From positions 12,710,001-12,774,000 of the forward strand of contig CM121341.1 of NCBI GenBank assembly GCA_051530055.1: a stretch of DNA of 64,000 bases, in the 5' to 3' direction. Below the pieces are notes generated by a model. The model was not told where the DNA came from, searched no databases, and saw nothing but the letters and a program-made list of their open reading frames with translations. Both the position numbers and the translations under genes were made by a program. Of this stretch, positions 63,207-64,000 are shown in pieces. Source of the DNA: Neoechinorhynchus agilis (lineage: Eukaryota; Acanthocephala). Positions within the stretch are counted from its first letter, which is position 1. Every line of letters begins with the position of its first letter.

Positions 63207-64000
63207 TTGCAAATCACCATCTACGAACGTGCTCTAGCGCACAAACTTAATCTTTTCGCCTTGGAGCACAACTGGATATCCAAATACTGCCATGGTTTTT
63301 TGAAAGGGAAGTCTGTTCACTCTGCGTTGGCTGATATTTATTCGAACTTTGGCGACGATGCGTACCCTCTACTTGCACTTTTAGCAGTAGACCTGTCTCA
63401 AACCTTTGACAAAATCCTCCTAAGTTTCATTGTCGAAATATTGGAACTTTTCAGTGTTCCACATAACCTAATTGCTAGGATTCATAGTATGCTTTTCTCG
63501 AAAGCTTTTTATTACGATGATGATGTTGGCAAGACGTTTTATTACCTTCTTAACGGTGTTCCACAAGGATCGCAACTCTCCCCTATTTTATTCCCTTTTT
63601 TCTTCTCAATACATTGTACAAAATTATCCTCTTAATGCATCTATGATTTGTTATGCAGATGGCATCATTTTTGTGATGAAATCTCATAGGCACCCAGGCT
63701 GAAACTTTTAATCGAACAATCCATAGAGTATCTAAACACCACACTACCTCACATGAACCTTTCTCTTAATTTAATGAAAACAAAATTGATCATTAAAACC
63801 CGCTCAAGCCGAATACGCAGAGACTTCAAACTATTTTTTCTTCACTTTTATCCAACAATTCTCAATCCGTATCGAACAACTCTTTTATGCCCAACAAGCT
63901 ACGTATTCTCGGACACACGATCACAGTCGATTTATCCCCTAGGACAGACATTACTCAAATGAAAAAACTTCCAGAAGCAAAATCGAAAGCAACTCGTGTC
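63207..64000 (+). mobile_element. LINE family A, copy 6, polymerase (arm 2), cut by window end
   Basis: Same as copy 5: ITIYERALAHKLNLFALEHN, FDKILLSFIVE, GVPQGSQLSPILFPFF, then a decayed active site (CYADGIIFVM at about 63,650) and LNLMKTKLIIKTRSSRI. Its Y-A-D-G replaces YADD, so it is catalytically dead as well as frameshifted. It continues beyond the window. Confidence 0.85.

Larger units (their letters stand above)
59812..63999. repeat. Inverted duplication, arm 2 (at least 4.19 kb)
   Basis: Reverse complement of 47,564-51,787. The RTE LINE runs without a break across its inner edge at about 59,812, so arm 2 is in the original context. The outer edge reaches one base from the window end, so its true end is unknown. 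Confidence 0.93.

Noticed and set aside
1-64000. Penelope-like element ORF (RT plus GIY-YIG) to go with the hammerhead-like repeats
   Set aside because: No such RT or GIY-YIG motif was seen in any frame; all RTs here are LINE type.

Overview
This window looks like genomic DNA from an invertebrate animal. It is AT-rich, and its host genes are split by GT-AG introns that are mostly 42-54 nt long. The genes include animal-type NDE1/NDEL1, HP1, TBC1D20, PrimPol, PTCD1 and a neuronal-calcium-sensor-like EF-hand protein. I see no bacterial operons, ribosome binding sites or CRISPR. I cannot name the species. Very short introns occur in many nematodes and some other small invertebrates, but a PrimPol gene argues against a Caenorhabditis-like worm. 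Layout: positions 1-37 kb carry the host genes. In order these are gamma-glutamyl hydrolase (+), NDE1/NDEL1 (-), PrimPol (-), an unrecognised gene (-), PTCD1-like (+), TBC1D20 (-), an EF-hand calcium sensor (-), CIAO2B (-), eIF5 (-) and HP1/CBX (-). An ankyrin-repeat protein (+) lies at 42.8 kb. Gaps and longer introns are filled with short foldback and tandem repeats. Positions 37-64 kb are almost entirely transposable elements nested in one another. Four LINE groups are visible: an endonuclease/CCHC LINE here called family A (at least six copies), RTE-type LINEs, a CR1/jockey-like LINE at 51.8-55.1 kb, and a LINE with a restriction-like endonuclease (RLE; R2/NeSL/Utopia-like, YLDD polymerase box) at 55.6-58.7 kb with fragments at 25.6, 31.7 and 38.9 kb. 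The RLE LINE sits inside the RTE LINE, splitting its endonuclease from its polymerase. A 4.2-kb inverted duplication (47,564-51,787 versus 59,812-63,999) brackets this nest. Its arms carry a piece of a WDR46-like host gene and a Ty3/Gypsy remnant. The most interesting signal is a dispersed family of short repeats that carries a hammerhead-ribozyme-like core: CTGAAGA, a hairpin, then GAAA. Different copies have different stem II and stem I sequences that still pair, which suggests RNA structure was conserved. Several copies are foldbacks with one such motif per arm. Hammerhead motifs of this compact kind are known from Penelope-like retroelements, but no Penelope reverse transcriptase or GIY-YIG domain was seen here. 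Host genes do not form a pathway; their order looks like ordinary eukaryotic gene neighbourhood. All exon joins were made by eye from reading frame, GT/AG sites and remembered family sequence.
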